Origin: CAYUCJ01 sp049282265 | GTDB taxonomy: Bacteria; Desulfobacterota; DSM-4660; Desulfatiglandales; Desulfatiglandaceae | Reading direction: 5' to 3' | Assembly: GCA_049282265.1 (NCBI GenBank) | Contig: JBAPTR010000016.1 | Span: 1 to 46,499 of the forward strand | Length of the DNA: 46,499 nt | The notes under the pieces: model-generated | Seen by the model: the letters and a program-made list of their open reading frames with translations, nothing else | Told to the model about the DNA's origin: nothing | Database searches by the model: none | Part shown: one piece after another, positions 8,397-17,718 of the stretch | Numbering within the stretch: position 1 is the stretch's first letter | Layout of the letters: every line of letters starts with the position of its first letter | Program-made: the position numbers and the translations under genes

Positions 8397-10295
8397 CTAT
8401 TTCGTTCCGAGGAGATCCCTGGCCTCCCTGATTATGCCCATGGCATCAAGTCCGTATTTTTCTTTCAGGACGGCGATTGAACCCTGTTCAATGAACTTGT
8501 CGGGCAGGCCGATTCTTCTTACCCGGACGCCATCAATTCGGAGGTCGTTCAAAAGCTCCAGCACGGCACCCCCCAGTCCTCCCTGGCGTATGTTTTCTTC
8601 GATCACGAGGGCGTTTCCTATCTCTTTCGCCCATTTTCCTATATTTTTGTCCAGGGGTTTGACAAAACGGCAATTCACCACCTGCACTGAAATACCATCC
8701 CGTTCCAATCCGGAAGCTGCCTCCAGTGCAGGATGGACCATACTGCCCAGCGCGAGGATCAATAACTCACTGCCCTGCCTAAGGACCTCCGCTTCACCAA
8801 CGGGAATCCTCCGGTAGTCTTTGTCCAGGGAAACGCCGATACCTTGACCTCTCGGATATCGAATGGCCGCCGGTCCCTCAAGTTCCAGGGCGCTGAAAAG
8901 CATGTGTCTCAATTCATTTTCATCTTTGGGAGCCATGAGGGTCATATTGGGGAGACTGCGGAGGTAAGTGATATCAAAATGCCCATGGTGGGTTGGACCG
9001 TCCTCACCAACAAGGCCACCGCGATCAATGGCAAAGACCACCGGTAGATTGGGAAGGCACACATCGTGGATAATCTGATCATAGGCCCTTTGAAGAAAGG
9101 TGGAATAGATGGCAACAACGGGCCTGAAACCCTCCAGAGCGAGCCCTGCTGAAAAGGTAACCGCATGCTGCTCGGCAATGCCCACATCCATGAAACGCTC
9201 GGGAAAGGTCGCGCCATAGGCCCGCAACCCCGTGCCCTCAGGCATGGCAGCCGTGATGGCAAAGAGCTTTTTATTTTTGTGACCCAGGTCCAACATGGTC
9301 CGACCAAAGACCGAGGTGTAGGAAGGCGGGGTTTGCGGGCTGGAGGCATGAGGGGACCCGGTGGTGATTTCAAAAGAACCAACGCCGTGGAAATGAGCGG
9401 GATCCTTTTCGGCCGGTTCATACCCTTTCCCTTTTGTTGTCAGAACATGTACGAGCACAGGACCTTTCAGGTGGTTTATGTTCTTGAAGGTCTCAATGAG
9501 CAGATCCAGTCGGTGACCGTTAATGGGCCCGATATATTTGAATTTGAAGGCCTCGAACAGCATCCCGGGTGTAAAGAAGGTAATCAGGGAATCTTCACTC
9601 TTTCGGACCACATTCAGGATGTTCTGGCCCACGCCCGGCAGGGACCGGATAAAATTTTCCAGCTCCTTCTTGAAACTGACAAACCGGCGTCCCGTCATCT
9701 TTCTGCTCAGGAAAGAGGAGAAGGCCCCCACATTGGGCGATATGGACATGGCATTGTCGTTGAGGACCACAATGAGATCCTTTCCCATTTCCCCTGCCTG
9801 GTTCAGGCCTTCAAAGGCCATTCCGGCCGTCATGGATCCGTCGCCGATCACCGAAATAATTCTGCTGGGTTCACCCTTGAGGGCCTTTGCCGTAGAGATG
9901 CCGAGACCCGCAGATATGGAAGTGCTGCTGTGCCCTGTGTCAACCGTATCATATGGGCTTTCCGCCCGTTTGGGAAATCCGCTCAGACCACCGAATTGCC
10001 GAAGGGAACTGAAGCGATCCCTTCTCCCTGTTATCAGTTTGTGGGCATAGGCCTGGTGGCCCACATCCCAGATAATCTTGTCTTTAGGAGTATCAAACAC
10101 GTAGTGAAGCGCAATGGTCAGCTCCACTACCCCCAGGCTCGGGGCGAGGTGTCCCCCGGTCCGGGAAACGGTCTCAATGATGACCTGCCGCAACTCTTCT
10201 GCCAGTTCACCCAGCTGCGGGTAGGTCAATTTTCTTAAATCGGCCGGGTTATCCACTTTTTCAATAAGCCCGGACTTGTTTTTGATGGGATTCAT
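8397..10295 (-). CDS. dxs: 1-deoxy-D-xylulose-5-phosphate synthase
   Basis: First enzyme of the MEP isoprenoid pathway, a thiamine-diphosphate-dependent transketolase-like enzyme joining pyruvate and glyceraldehyde 3-phosphate. The 632-aa length is normal. It has the HQAYAHKL and GDGSMTAG motifs for substrate and ThDP binding, the IAEQHAVTFSAGLA stretch with the catalytic glutamate, and a C-terminal transketolase domain. Its ATG overlaps the ispA stop by 4 bases, so translation is probably coupled. Confidence 0.96.
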   Translation of the reverse strand: MNPIKNKSGLIEKVDNPADLRKLTYPQLGELAEELRQVIIETVSRTGGHLAPSLGVVELTIALHYVFDTPKDKIIWDVGHQAYAHKLITGRRDRFSSLRQFGGLSGFPKRAESPYDTVDTGHSSTSISAGLGISTAKALKGEPSRIISVIGDGSMTAGMAFEGLNQAGEMGKDLIVVLNDNAMSISPNVGAFSSFLSRKMTGRRFVSFKKELENFIRSLPGVGQNILNVVRKSEDSLITFFTPGMLFEAFKFKYIGPINGHRLDLLIETFKNINHLKGPVLVHVLTTKGKGYEPAEKDPAHFHGVGSFEITTGSPHASSPQTPPSYTSVFGRTMLDLGHKNKKLFAITAAMPEGTGLRAYGATFPERFMDVGIAEQHAVTFSAGLALEGFRPVVAIYSTFLQRAYDQIIHDVCLPNLPVVFAIDRGGLVGEDGPTHHGHFDITYLRSLPNMTLMAPKDENELRHMLFSALELEGPAAIRYPRGQGIGVSLDKDYRRIPVGEAEVLRQGSELLILALGSMVHPALEAASGLERDGISVQVVNCRFVKPLDKNIGKWAKEIGNALVIEENIRQGGLGGAVLELLNDLRIDGVRVRRIGLPDKFIEQGSIAVLKEKYGLDAMGIIREARDLLGTK

Positions 10296-11224
10296 TTTTT
10301 CCTTTCAATAATATACCGTGCAATAAGACGAAGGGTCTCCGCCCGATCCCCGAACTGTGTCAAAGTTCCTATCGCCTCATCTACAAGGCCGGTCTGTATC
10401 TCCTTTGATCTCCGCAACCCTATCAGGGCCGGATAGGTTGCCTTTTTCTTCTTTTCATCAGATCCGGAGCCCTTTCCCATGATGGCGCTGTCTCCCTCAA
10501 CATCAAGAATATCGTCGGATATCTGGAAAGCCAGGCCTATTTTTTCTCCATAACGGCCAAGGGCATCCGTCTGATCCGTGTCCCCTCCGCCGGCAAGGGC
10601 TCCGGCCAGAACCGAAGCGCGAATCAATGCTCCCGTCTTGTGTTTGTGAATATATTCCACCATCGGGAAATCCAGATTTTTTCCTTCGGATTGAATATCC
10701 ACCACTTGTCCTCCTACCATCCCTTGATAGCCTGATGCTCGGGCTATAAGGCGGATCACCTTCAATAGCACCGCCTCGGGAATCGAGCCTGAAAAAGAGT
10801 CGGCAGTCATGAGGTTGAAGGCTTCCGTAAGAAGGCCATCCCCAGCCAGCAAGGCGATGGCATCACCGAACACCTTGTGATTAGTGGGTTTTCCCCTTCG
10901 AAGATCATCATCATCCATCACCGGGAGATCGTCATGGATGAGAGAGTAGGTGTGGATACACTCCAACGCACAGGCAATTGGAATCACATCATCGTCCACT
11001 CCCCCGACAACTGATGTCGAGGTCATGCAAAGGATGGGTCTTAATCTCTTTCCGCCTGCAAAAAGGCTGTAGGTCATGGCCTTGATCACATCTGCCGCCG
11101 GGCCTCCTGCATCGGGAAAATGGGCCCTCAGCGCCTTGTCCACCAGGGCCTTTTTTTCATTCAGATAGTTTTTTAGATGAGACTTCTGCTCTTCTGACAA
11201 TGATTTCATCTTCAACCTTTTCAA
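10292..11224 (-). CDS. ispA: Farnesyl diphosphate synthase (short-chain polyprenyl synthetase)
   Basis: Condenses IPP with allylic diphosphates to farnesyl diphosphate. The 310-aa all-helical enzyme has a first aspartate-rich motif, DDLPVMD, preceded by ECIHTYSLIH as in E. coli IspA, and a second motif, DDILD. The two-residue insertion in the first motif and the preceding residues mark bacterial FPP synthases. Geranylgeranyl product cannot be excluded. It overlaps xseB and dxs by 4 bases each, in the usual xseB-ispA-dxs order. Confidence 0.93.
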   Translation of the reverse strand: MKRLKMKSLSEEQKSHLKNYLNEKKALVDKALRAHFPDAGGPAADVIKAMTYSLFAGGKRLRPILCMTSTSVVGGVDDDVIPIACALECIHTYSLIHDDLPVMDDDDLRRGKPTNHKVFGDAIALLAGDGLLTEAFNLMTADSFSGSIPEAVLLKVIRLIARASGYQGMVGGQVVDIQSEGKNLDFPMVEYIHKHKTGALIRASVLAGALAGGGDTDQTDALGRYGEKIGLAFQISDDILDVEGDSAIMGKGSGSDEKKKKATYPALIGLRRSKEIQTGLVDEAIGTLTQFGDRAETLRLIARYIIERKK

Positions 11225-11460
11225 GTGAGGTCCTCTTTCGCTCCCTCAAATGGCACCTGTTTCATTTCGCCGTTATTATTCCGCATAAGCATCGTCACCT
11301 TTTTTTCGGCCTCTTCCAGTTTACCGGTGCAGAATTTGACGAGTCCCATTCCCTTTTCAAAGGCCTTAAGCGCCTCTTCGAGTGGCATATCTCCGCTTTC
11401 AAGCGCACGGACAATTTCCTCCAATTCAGACATTGCCCCTTCAAATTTCTTTTCCGCCAT
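11221..11460 (-). CDS. xseB: Exodeoxyribonuclease VII small subunit
   Basis: Helical partner of XseA in exonuclease VII, which degrades single-stranded DNA. The product has the family pattern FEGAMSELEEIVRALESGD followed by LEEALKAFEKGM. I chose ATG 11460 (79 aa, starting MAEKKFEG), with AAAGGGAAA just upstream. A start at 11508 would add 16 unconserved residues. It sits between xseA (173 bases upstream) and ispA (4-base overlap). Confidence 0.92.
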   Translation of the reverse strand: MAEKKFEGAMSELEEIVRALESGDMPLEEALKAFEKGMGLVKFCTGKLEEAEKKVTMLMRNNNGEMKQVPFEGAKEDLT

Positions 11461-11632
11461 TGGGTTTCCCTTTCTTACCGGCTGGTGGTCATTACATTTT
11501 GTATTCAAGATGATACCAAAATGGCAAAAAGTGGGCGACGGAGGCGCGCTTCAACAGTAGGTCGAGAGGAACCGACGACGCAGGCAACTGTGGCAGCTCT
11601 TGAATGTGAATTGGAATAAGTCCTCATAAAAT

Positions 11633-13015
11633 TTAAGGTGAAGGGCCGCCCCTGTCAAATTGGATTCCATTCTCGTCGTTGATCTCCTCTACTTTGCAAG
11701 CCAGCTTGCCATCTCCCAGCAAAACCTGGACCCTGTCTCCCTCAGCAACTGCTGATGCCTTCCGGATGACCTGTTTTCCCGGCAACGTCAAAGTGACACT
11801 GTATCCGCGGTGGAGGATAGATAACGGATCGAGATCCCTTAACCGTTCGTCAAGAGCGATGAAGGCCATCCTGTTGCCACTGATAGATGTACTTACGGCC
11901 TGTTTCAAGGCTCGAGAGCGGAATTCAGTCTCCTGTCTCAAGGATTGTATGCGGCGCAGGGGAGAATGATAAAACAAGGCTCGCTTTTCCCCTTCAAGCC
12001 CTTTCTTTGCATCTCTGATAGACATTTTCCCCAGCCGTATGATTCTTCCGCAAAGGTCATCCAGGCGCAACCACGATTCAGCCAGTCGCTTCCTAGGATC
12101 TCTGAGTCTTCTCACGGTTTCTTCCAGATCTTCCATGCACTTTTCCAGAATCCAGCGCATGCGGCTCTCTAGCCTGTCCGCCAGCTGGTTCACCCGATCG
12201 AGAAGAGTCTCTTTTTCCATAACAAGCATCTCTGCGGCTGCTGAAGGGGTTGACGCCCTGACATCGGCAGCGAGATCGGCTATGGTCACGTCAATTTCGT
12301 GCCCGACGGCAGAAATAACGGGGATATCAGAAGCACGGATGGCAAGGGCCAACTTTTCGCCATTAAAGGCCCACAGATCCTCGAGGGAGCCACCGCCGCG
12401 CGTCAAAATAATGACATCAGCGGGCCATTCACGATTGACCATTTCCAGAGCCTGAATGATTTCCTCGGCGGCTCCTTCCCCCTGCACTCTTGTAGGGACC
12501 ACAACGACTTCCATGTTGGCAAAACGTCGATGGAGAATTTTCAGAAAATCTCTTATGGCAGCCCCGGTAGGAGACGTAATGACGGCAACTTTCTGCGGGA
12601 GAAAAGGGAGCGGTTTCTTTATGGCCTCGTCAAAGACACCATCAGCGGCCAGCTTCTTTTTGACCTGCTCAAAAGCCAGTGCCAAGGCCCCTGTGCCCAT
12701 GGGTTCCAGATAATCCAGTATGACCTGGTATTCCCCTCGTGGGGCGTAAACCCCTATCCTCCCCTGGGCAATCACCTTCATCCCGTCTTCAGGTGTAAAC
12801 TTCAGAAAGCGGGCCTGGTGTCTGAACATAACGGCCTTGATCTGGGCCTTTTCATCTTTCAACACCATATAATAGTGACCGGAAAAGGGAGAACTGAAAT
12901 TTGAAATCTCTCCTTCAACCCAGACAAATTCAAAATGCCCCTCCAAAAGGCTACTGATTTCGTCTGTTAATTCACAGACTCTATAGATTTTCGCACTGCT
13001 GCCGGACAGGCTCAA
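11633..13015 (-). CDS. xseA: Exodeoxyribonuclease VII large subunit
   Basis: Catalytic subunit of exonuclease VII. The 460-aa protein has an N-terminal OB-fold (about 10-110), then the XseA core with VITSPTGAAIRDFLKIL, ILTRGGGSLEDLWAFN and SAVGHEIDVTIADLAAD, all diagnostic, followed by a long coiled coil and a C-terminal segment with HRGYSVTL. First gene of the xseA-xseB-ispA-dxs-tlyA unit. Confidence 0.95.
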   Translation of the reverse strand: MSLSGSSAKIYRVCELTDEISSLLEGHFEFVWVEGEISNFSSPFSGHYYMVLKDEKAQIKAVMFRHQARFLKFTPEDGMKVIAQGRIGVYAPRGEYQVILDYLEPMGTGALALAFEQVKKKLAADGVFDEAIKKPLPFLPQKVAVITSPTGAAIRDFLKILHRRFANMEVVVVPTRVQGEGAAEEIIQALEMVNREWPADVIILTRGGGSLEDLWAFNGEKLALAIRASDIPVISAVGHEIDVTIADLAADVRASTPSAAAEMLVMEKETLLDRVNQLADRLESRMRWILEKCMEDLEETVRRLRDPRKRLAESWLRLDDLCGRIIRLGKMSIRDAKKGLEGEKRALFYHSPLRRIQSLRQETEFRSRALKQAVSTSISGNRMAFIALDERLRDLDPLSILHRGYSVTLTLPGKQVIRKASAVAEGDRVQVLLGDGKLACKVEEINDENGIQFDRGGPSP

Positions 13016-13185
13016 AAGTTTCCCTCAATTGCGCGTGTTATGATCACATCCCATAATTGATATGGTTTTTCAAAGTGTTCCAGGGCGGGATGATGACCTT
13101 CCCAAACCAATGACTTCAGACACTATAAAACCAAACCGGTCCCAGACACAAGACCTAATTGTCCCAGATTGCCAGCGGCGAAATG

Positions 13186-13201
13186 TGGCACAAAGATTGC
13201 A
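13186..13201 (+). promoter_or_regulatory. Sigma-54 (RpoN) type promoter
   Basis: TGGCACAAAGATTGCA fits TGGCACG-N4-TTGCA closely, with GG and GC ten bases apart. It lies 111 bases before ATG 13312 of the PilZ gene and inside a longer reading frame that starts at 13159. That favours the 13312 start. No other gene is positioned to use it. Confidence 0.7.
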
Positions 13202-13311
13202 TTTTTGTATCAGAGCGTTCATATGGAAAACCCAATTGCCGGATCCGGAAACTATCACTATTCGGGAGGCGATCCAGGATTTATGGCATTCCTATTGGGA
13301 GTTGGAAACTT

Positions 13312-14031
13312 ATGGAAACCACGGAAATATTAACCGGCAAGAAACTGGGAAAGTTTTTCGAAAACCTGAAAAGAAACAGGAATGTCATCAGGATGAACCT
13401 CCTCGGGCAGGACTATGAGCGTCTCACCATGATCATTGGGGTTCAGAATAAGAAAGAGCCTTTTTATTTCCTTATTGACTACCCCGGCGAATTTGAAACT
13501 GCCATTAAAAAGACCCGCCAATGGAATATATATTTTGAGTTCATAGGGAAAGACAGGGTCACCTATCGATTCAGAACCCTGGGAGGGCATATTTCGGGGG
13601 GAGATATATCTATTTCCTTTCCTGAGATGGTCGAACGTATCCAAAGGCGCGGCCGTTTTAGAATGAGAGCCCCTACTTCGGCCAAAATGGTCGTCTCCAG
13701 GGATGCAAAATGCCATGAATTTTCGGTCATCAATTTGAGTGAAGGCGGTATCCTCGTCGAGATGGACAGAGACGCGGCAAATGGGCCTGTGTTTCAGACA
13801 GGAGACTACTTGGGAAAGCCAGCAATCCTGTTCTCAGAGTACAGGAGGCAAGCACAGGTCAATATCAAGGAAGCACTTGTGAAACGGATCGAAAAAACCC
13901 CTGGGACACTTTCATACCGTTATGCCCTTCAATTTACAGAGCTGAAGCCTGCAACAAAAAGGGAATTGAGAGATTTGATCTACAGATTTCAAAGAGACTT
14001 TCTGAAAAAACGTCAGGTGGAGGAAGATTGA
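13312..14031 (+). CDS. PilZ domain protein (YcgR-like, c-di-GMP receptor)
   Basis: Likely senses cyclic di-GMP. The 239-aa protein has an N-terminal YcgR-type beta-rich domain (about 25-105) and a PilZ domain with the paired c-di-GMP ligand motifs RxxxR (R113 to R117, in QRRGRFRMRAP) and NxSxxG (N141, S143, G146). There is no membrane segment. Start ATG 13312 has GGGAG 10 bases upstream. A longer frame from 13159 would contain the sigma-54 promoter. YcgR relatives brake flagellar motors, and nearby flgM, cheR and a FliL-like gene make a motility role plausible. Confidence 0.85.
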   Translation: METTEILTGKKLGKFFENLKRNRNVIRMNLLGQDYERLTMIIGVQNKKEPFYFLIDYPGEFETAIKKTRQWNIYFEFIGKDRVTYRFRTLGGHISGGDISISFPEMVERIQRRGRFRMRAPTSAKMVVSRDAKCHEFSVINLSEGGILVEMDRDAANGPVFQTGDYLGKPAILFSEYRRQAQVNIKEALVKRIEKTPGTLSYRYALQFTELKPATKRELRDLIYRFQRDFLKKRQVEED

Positions 14032-14068
14032 GTTGCAGGAGCATATATCACTTCAGGCTGAAGGGGCA

Positions 14069-14302
14069 TTACACGTGGATGTCTATCAGATTTCCGGTGC
14101 GCCAGGTGGCTTTTTCCATTCGACCTGAAGAACCGTAAAGTGCTTTGACCCTGTTGAATTCGCGCCCCATGAACACGACACCATCCTTACGCCTTTCAAA
14201 GCCGTTCAAGCGTCCTTGGGTTTGATGCCCCTGGATTGGCAAAGGCGGCGGTATGGCATAAATTGGGACAAGAGCTTTTATTGTACCTATGCTTGCCTGC
14301 AC
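14069..14302 (-). CDS. Possible small protein, 77 aa (uncertain)
   Basis: A GTG-start frame in the 456-base gap after the PilZ gene. Codon choice looks reasonable and the C-terminal half (GFERRKDGVVFMGREF, then ATWRTGNLIDIHV) has protein-like composition. The ribosome-binding site is weak. Family not recognised. It could be a small motility-locus protein or a chance frame. The rest of the gap (14303-14488) shows no clear feature. Confidence 0.35.
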   Translation of the reverse strand: MQASIGTIKALVPIYAIPPPLPIQGHQTQGRLNGFERRKDGVVFMGREFNRVKALYGSSGRMEKATWRTGNLIDIHV

Positions 14303-14488
14303 AGTCTTCTCAAAGGGAATTGGTTGTATTAGTTATTTAATTTATACGTTTTTATCCACTTTGACAAGCATAAAATGGAAACTCATATCCATTATATTGG
14401 GTAATGCACCAGGTCCAGTATGGGATATTGAAAATCTTTTCTTAAGAGGAGATTTGCTAACTTTTCCCGAAGGCGCGCCAAGGACTGA

Positions 14489-14938
14489 ATGATGAACGAT
14501 GACAAGGGAGAGGCGACATTCCGGCTCAGAAAATGGATCCTTCTTTTTCTCTTAGCGGCTATGATTGTGGGTTCTGTTGTTTCCCTGAAATACCCTTATG
14601 TTTTACGCATTCCCCAGAGCATTTTTCATAAGGCATACATCGCTTCCCTATCAAAGGGGCAGGTGAAATGTTCCGTAGCCTACAACGTTGATGAAAGACA
14701 TTATTTGCGATTGAAGCTTGCAATTGCCTGTGATGGGAACAAACAACGACTGGAACTGACGCGTAATCTGCCCCGTTTTAAGCATGAACTGTTGATGGAA
14801 TTGGGCAATCCGGATATGAAAGAAGCCGTCAAGAACAGGGATTTCAAGGCCGTGAAAGCGCATTTCGTCAGGATCGTGAATAGGCTTGTGAAAAGACCTG
14901 TCTCAAAAGTATACATAGAGCACTATTTTTACGATTGA
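14489..14938 (+). CDS. Membrane-anchored FliL-like protein
   Basis: A 149-aa protein with a short cytoplasmic N-terminus, one membrane helix at about residues 15-33, then a periplasmic domain. The C-terminal half (an LKL-type strand, a helical stretch, and an ending like INRLV..VSKVYIEHYFYD) resembles the FliL domain of the flagellar basal body. I call it by overall pattern, not by an invariant motif. Two ATGs (14489, 14492) are usable and AAGGAC lies upstream. It converges on the adenylate cyclase gene. Flagellar structural genes are not in the window. Confidence 0.5.
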   Translation: MMNDDKGEATFRLRKWILLFLLAAMIVGSVVSLKYPYVLRIPQSIFHKAYIASLSKGQVKCSVAYNVDERHYLRLKLAIACDGNKQRLELTRNLPRFKHELLMELGNPDMKEAVKNRDFKAVKAHFVRIVNRLVKRPVSKVYIEHYFYD

Positions 14939-14961
14939 CCCTCACTCCCCGAGAGGATTCC

Positions 14962-17037
14962 TTATAACGCTTTGGCAAAAATTGGAGAGAATTGCCCTTG
15001 GTCCTCGAGGCCGTAGAATGATCTGAAAACCCCCGCCATTTGCATGTCGTCCAACCCCAGCTCTTTTTTCATTTTGGCACTTAAACTGCCGGCCGCGTCG
15101 CCATCTCCTGCGGACTGGGGGACATGGACCTTGAAACGAGAGCCCAGTTCATGAAGCTCGTGTTCATAGCTCTGGAATCCCTTCAGATAGCCTTTCAGGA
15201 CATTGATTCCCTCAGCATAGGGATAGGTTTCAGCAAACATTTCCCCCCAACTGTTTCGATAGACCATATCCAGGCTGGTCGGGTTTTTCAGCTTGGAGAT
15301 CTCTTCCATATCAATCACGACCATAATGCGATCCAGGACGGCTTCGTCTTCCAACCGCGCCCCCGTTGTTAAATGGTAATATGCCGGCAGGAAAAAAGAC
15401 TGAATATGCTTGAGCAGGTCCACAAGGTCTGTCAGCCTTACGCCTGAAGGATTGGGAGGCATTTCCACAGCGGTCGTCTGAAAATCATAAAGCCCATTAT
15501 TGACCAGCCATGCAAGGGCTTTTACAACACTTTCCGCTGAAAATATTTTCCATCGCCTCGTACGCCTCTCTCTGGGATACAAAGTGGCGTCGTAGAGATC
15601 CCATCTTTTCCTGGAACGCTTTTTTTCATGTTGAACGATGCATCGACCTAAGATCAACCTGTGTCCTGTCAGGAAAGGGGTCGGCCTTAGTTTGCAACGC
15701 TTCTTGGAAAACAGTACCATGAGCTTCCTGCCTAGGATGTCCAGATCATATTGGTCAATAATTTGTCTTTCTTCGGAACGCAGACGTGCGGAGAGGCTGC
15801 GATATGTGGAAGAAAAAAACCGGTTGATTTCTGAGGAAAACTTCAGTTGACGCCCATAGCTCCAATTCCCAATTTGATTCAAATCTTCGACCAAATCCAT
15901 GGGCCAATCCCAGCGTTCCATCAGTTCTGCAAATACTTCGACTTTGTAGTCTTCCCCCATGGCCCTTTTCTTTGCCCTCGTCATACCGGGCAAGGCCTTC
16001 AAATAGAAGGCCTTTTTCATAAGATCCATATGGGCAACCCTGTCCTGTTCCCTGTAGAAATCCAGAATTGTTTCTACTATGAGGAGATAAGGATCCATTT
16101 CTCTCAGGAAACGGCAGCCCTGCAACACACGTCCTTTGAGTGTTTCACACAGCAAAGGTCCATTGTATTGATCTGAGAGGTAAAGCTCCATCATAGCCAT
16201 TTTAAGGAGGGCCTTGAAGGGGGCTTTGATACCTTTACTAAGCTGCCAGAGGGCATTACCCAGAAATTCATTCCTCGATACCCCTTCAAGAAATCCGAGA
16301 TCCAGAAAATCAATGGCATCCAGAGGTGCGTTTTTGGTGAAGCTTTCCCATGTCTTCTGATATTCTTCCTGGTTGAAGCCGGGAGGCACCATCCACCAGT
16401 ACGGTATTTTGCCAGTAACCAGAAGCATGGTCCTATAGCATTCTTCTTTAAGAAATTTTCTCTGACTTGAACCTGAGCTTTCCTCGTCCACTTTGCCAAA
16501 ATCATTCAATCGGACCTGCTCCGGGTCCAAGATGAAAAAATGGACATCCATACCAAAAGCAGACTGGCACCAGTAAGCTATCTGGTTGGTTTTTTCTTCC
16601 AGGGCCTGGACACTTCTGCGACTGCAGCGCCTCTTATCGACACACACCCAGAAATCAAAATCCGAGTCAAATGTCTGCGCAACCGTCCCCACGCTGCCCA
16701 GGAGGAAAAGCGATTCTACGAGAGGCCTTTTTATCAGGTAGCCCTGGTACTGAATATTGCGGCGCTTGGTTTCAGGGAAATAGTCCTCGATTACCTGGCT
16801 CAACTGATAGGAAGAGCCCACCCCATATAAACCACACCCCGAATCCCCACCGGAAACATATCCAGGCAGATCTACCTCATTAATCGTTAACAATACGGGG
16901 ATAATCTCGAAGACGACGGATGCCTTCTCAGGATCCAGGTCGTAGGCGTACTGGCATCTGAGCCGATTGTAGTTGAGGAATATCTTCTTGTGTTTTTGGA
17001 TTTGACGGACATTTAAATTGTTGGAAAGCGCATTCAT
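14962..17037 (-). CDS. Class I adenylate cyclase
   Basis: Makes cAMP from ATP. The 691-aa protein carries the class I (enterobacterial CyaA-type) nucleotidyltransferase signature LLGSVGTVAQTFDSDFDFWV, with catalytic aspartates D124, D126 and D128. Downstream segments recognisable from the family include FIRE-like LRE blocks. It is shorter than E. coli CyaA (848 aa), so the regulatory C-terminus is reduced. I chose ATG 17037, preceded by GAGGGG. The alternative ATG 17055 has no ribosome-binding site. It lies downstream of flgM on the same strand, with a 284-base gap holding no clear gene. Confidence 0.8.
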   Translation of the reverse strand: MNALSNNLNVRQIQKHKKIFLNYNRLRCQYAYDLDPEKASVVFEIIPVLLTINEVDLPGYVSGGDSGCGLYGVGSSYQLSQVIEDYFPETKRRNIQYQGYLIKRPLVESLFLLGSVGTVAQTFDSDFDFWVCVDKRRCSRRSVQALEEKTNQIAYWCQSAFGMDVHFFILDPEQVRLNDFGKVDEESSGSSQRKFLKEECYRTMLLVTGKIPYWWMVPPGFNQEEYQKTWESFTKNAPLDAIDFLDLGFLEGVSRNEFLGNALWQLSKGIKAPFKALLKMAMMELYLSDQYNGPLLCETLKGRVLQGCRFLREMDPYLLIVETILDFYREQDRVAHMDLMKKAFYLKALPGMTRAKKRAMGEDYKVEVFAELMERWDWPMDLVEDLNQIGNWSYGRQLKFSSEINRFFSSTYRSLSARLRSEERQIIDQYDLDILGRKLMVLFSKKRCKLRPTPFLTGHRLILGRCIVQHEKKRSRKRWDLYDATLYPRERRTRRWKIFSAESVVKALAWLVNNGLYDFQTTAVEMPPNPSGVRLTDLVDLLKHIQSFFLPAYYHLTTGARLEDEAVLDRIMVVIDMEEISKLKNPTSLDMVYRNSWGEMFAETYPYAEGINVLKGYLKGFQSYEHELHELGSRFKVHVPQSAGDGDAAGSLSAKMKKELGLDDMQMAGVFRSFYGLEDQGQFSPIFAKAL

Positions 17038-17321
17038 GCTCCCATTACCCCTCATGAAAAAAAGGCCATCATCTAGAATGACCTTTTTCTAACTTGCGTC
17101 CATCCAAAAATAGATTTTGAGCACTAGCGAATTCCCAATCCAGTTCCGATACATCTTGGCTTATAGGATCAATAAAATCAAAAGATTGCGCGAAGGCATA
17201 TATTAGTAAACCACACAAGAAATCCCAAACACATATCCGCGCCAAGCGGATTAACGTCCCGATGAAATCGAGATGGAAAATTGCCATTCATAGATGGAAA
17301 CCAACTTGATCAAGTGTCACT

Positions 17322-17642
17322 TCATGATTTCAAGGCTTCGAGCAGGCCTTCTCTTACCATTTTTTCCGCCACCCGCGACGAGTCAACATGATATTGTCCA
17401 CTCGACACTTTGTCCCGAAGTTGGTTCACACGTTCAATCCGATCTGTCTGCTCTCTTTCAGCGGCCTCGGAAACTCTATTATATTCTACAGAAGTTTCAG
17501 AAAGGTCAATTTTCTCCCCAGCTTTATGGCCAACAGTCCCATGGGTGACGTTGCGCTCATCATTCGCAGCTCTTGACCCTGAGGTAGATTCAGAAGGCCG
17601 AGATATCAGACCTATATTTCTAGAAATCTCATCAATCTTCAT
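17322..17642 (-). CDS. flgM: Anti-sigma-28 factor FlgM
   Basis: Binds and inhibits the flagellar sigma factor FliA until the hook is complete. The 106-aa protein has a disordered, polar N-terminus and the FlgM C-terminal helix pattern: VNQLRDKVSSGQYHVDSSRVAEKM then a hydrophobic end, shown here in pieces (residues about 72-104). AGGAGAGA precedes the ATG. It follows the 74-aa gene at 17719, and both lie behind a FliA-type promoter, which would give the usual feedback loop. Confidence 0.85.
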   Translation of the reverse strand: MKIDEISRNIGLISRPSESTSGSRAANDERNVTHGTVGHKAGEKIDLSETSVEYNRVSEAAEREQTDRIERVNQLRDKVSSGQYHVDSSRVAEKMVREGLLEALKS

Positions 17643-17718
17643 ATTAATTCTCTCCTATTTTTTTTCACAAACCCTCTGGAAACTCTCACAAACCAATTCA
17701 TGATCGTTCTCCGCCCCC

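Noticed and set aside
9165..10238. 357-codon reading frame on the plus strand opposite dxs
   Set aside because: It is antisense to a complete, motif-supported dxs gene and has no recognisable domain.
17069..17287. 72-codon minus-strand frame between flgM and the adenylate cyclase
   Set aside because: No ribosome-binding site or family pattern is seen, so support is too weak.
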